A DNA stretch of 6,056 nucleotides from DATCDR01 sp036510575. Its GTDB lineage: Bacteria; Actinomycetota; Acidimicrobiia; Acidimicrobiales; Bog-793. Shown here piece by piece: positions 6,007 to 6,056 of the stretch. The first letter of the stretch is position 1, and every line of letters starts with the position of its first letter. The stretch covers positions 1-6,056 of the forward strand of contig DATCDR010000114.1 of assembly GCA_036510575.1 (NCBI GenBank), read 5' to 3'. A program made the position numbers and the translations under genes. Under the pieces are notes generated by a model, which was given only the letters and a program-made list of their open reading frames with translations, did no database searches and had not been told where the DNA came from.

Positions 6007-6012
6007 GATAAT
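6007..6012 (+). promoter_or_regulatory. Possible -10 element of the downstream gene
   Basis: GATAAT matches the -10 consensus in five of six positions and lies 33 bp before the ATG at 6046. No convincing -35 hexamer stands 16-18 bp upstream, so the promoter call is tentative. Confidence 0.3.
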
Positions 6013-6045
6013 TACATCGGTGAAACTCTCCCAGAGGAGCGACCG

Positions 6046-6056
6046 ATGACCCTTGG
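6046..6056 (+). CDS. Start of a gene truncated by the window edge
   Basis: ATG at 6046 is preceded by AGAGGAG (6033-6039) with a six-base spacer, an excellent ribosome binding site. Only M-T-L and a partial codon are visible, so no product can be named. It runs in the same direction as the LLM gene, 243 bp downstream. Confidence 0.6.

Larger units (their letters stand above)
5803..6045. other. Intergenic region after the LLM gene
   Basis: No gene is supported in these 243 bases. They contain the inverted repeat TTGCC (5874-5878) / GGCAA (5886-5890) with a 7-bp spacer, and a weak stem CCAC (5942-5945) / GTGG (5954-5957) around an 8-bp loop containing CTAG. No T-rich terminator follows the LLM stop. 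Confidence 0.4.

Noticed and set aside
1..6056. CRISPR arrays, tRNA/rRNA genes, insertion sequences or attachment sites
   Set aside because: No regularly spaced repeats, no tRNA T-arm pattern, no transposase-like frame and no terminal inverted repeats with target duplications were seen.

Overview
This is a GC-rich (roughly 60% by eye) bacterial chromosomal window carrying a small catabolic gene neighbourhood of five recognisable genes. A gene of the F420-dependent luciferase-like (LLM) family, GTG starts, and GC-rich third codon positions point to an actinobacterium, or to another F420-using lineage such as Chloroflexota. The sequence alone does not settle this.

Layout. Positions 1-126 hold no recognisable gene and end in a strong rho-independent terminator (127-151) that isolates the window from whatever lies upstream. 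On the plus strand follow a SnoaL/NTF2-like protein (329-925), a phthalate-dioxygenase-type Rieske oxygenase alpha subunit (1117-2475) and a hydroxypyruvate-isomerase-type TIM barrel (2657-3478). The gaps between them are about 180-190 bp, long enough for separate regulatory sites. A 'cyclase family' metal hydrolase (4522-3573, minus strand) converges on the isomerase gene. A roughly 400 bp divergent intergenic region separates it from a plus-strand LLM-family F420-dependent oxidoreductase (4920-5802). A final 243 bp gap leads to a well-placed ribosome binding site and the first codons of another gene running off the end.

How the genes may work together. Rieske oxygenases hydroxylate or demethylate aromatic and alicyclic rings, SnoaL-fold proteins often act as dehydratases, isomerases or small-substrate partners, cyclase-family hydrolases open amide or lactone-like bonds, and LLM enzymes oxidise or reduce with flavin or F420. 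Together with an Hyi-type isomerase this suggests stepwise degradation of a ring compound, substrate unknown. No ferredoxin or reductase partner for the Rieske enzyme lies in the window.

Most notable observations. Both genes flanking the divergent region carry an apparent frameshift in a G-run: the cyclase at 4457-4461 and the LLM oxidoreductase near 5225-5229. In each case the protein continues in another frame with family-like sequence on both sides. This is either recent gene decay or homopolymer base-calling error. Three intergenic regions also share inverted repeats with TTGCY/RGCAA half-sites, and a 10-bp direct repeat lies upstream of the cyclase gene. These are candidate regulatory sites.
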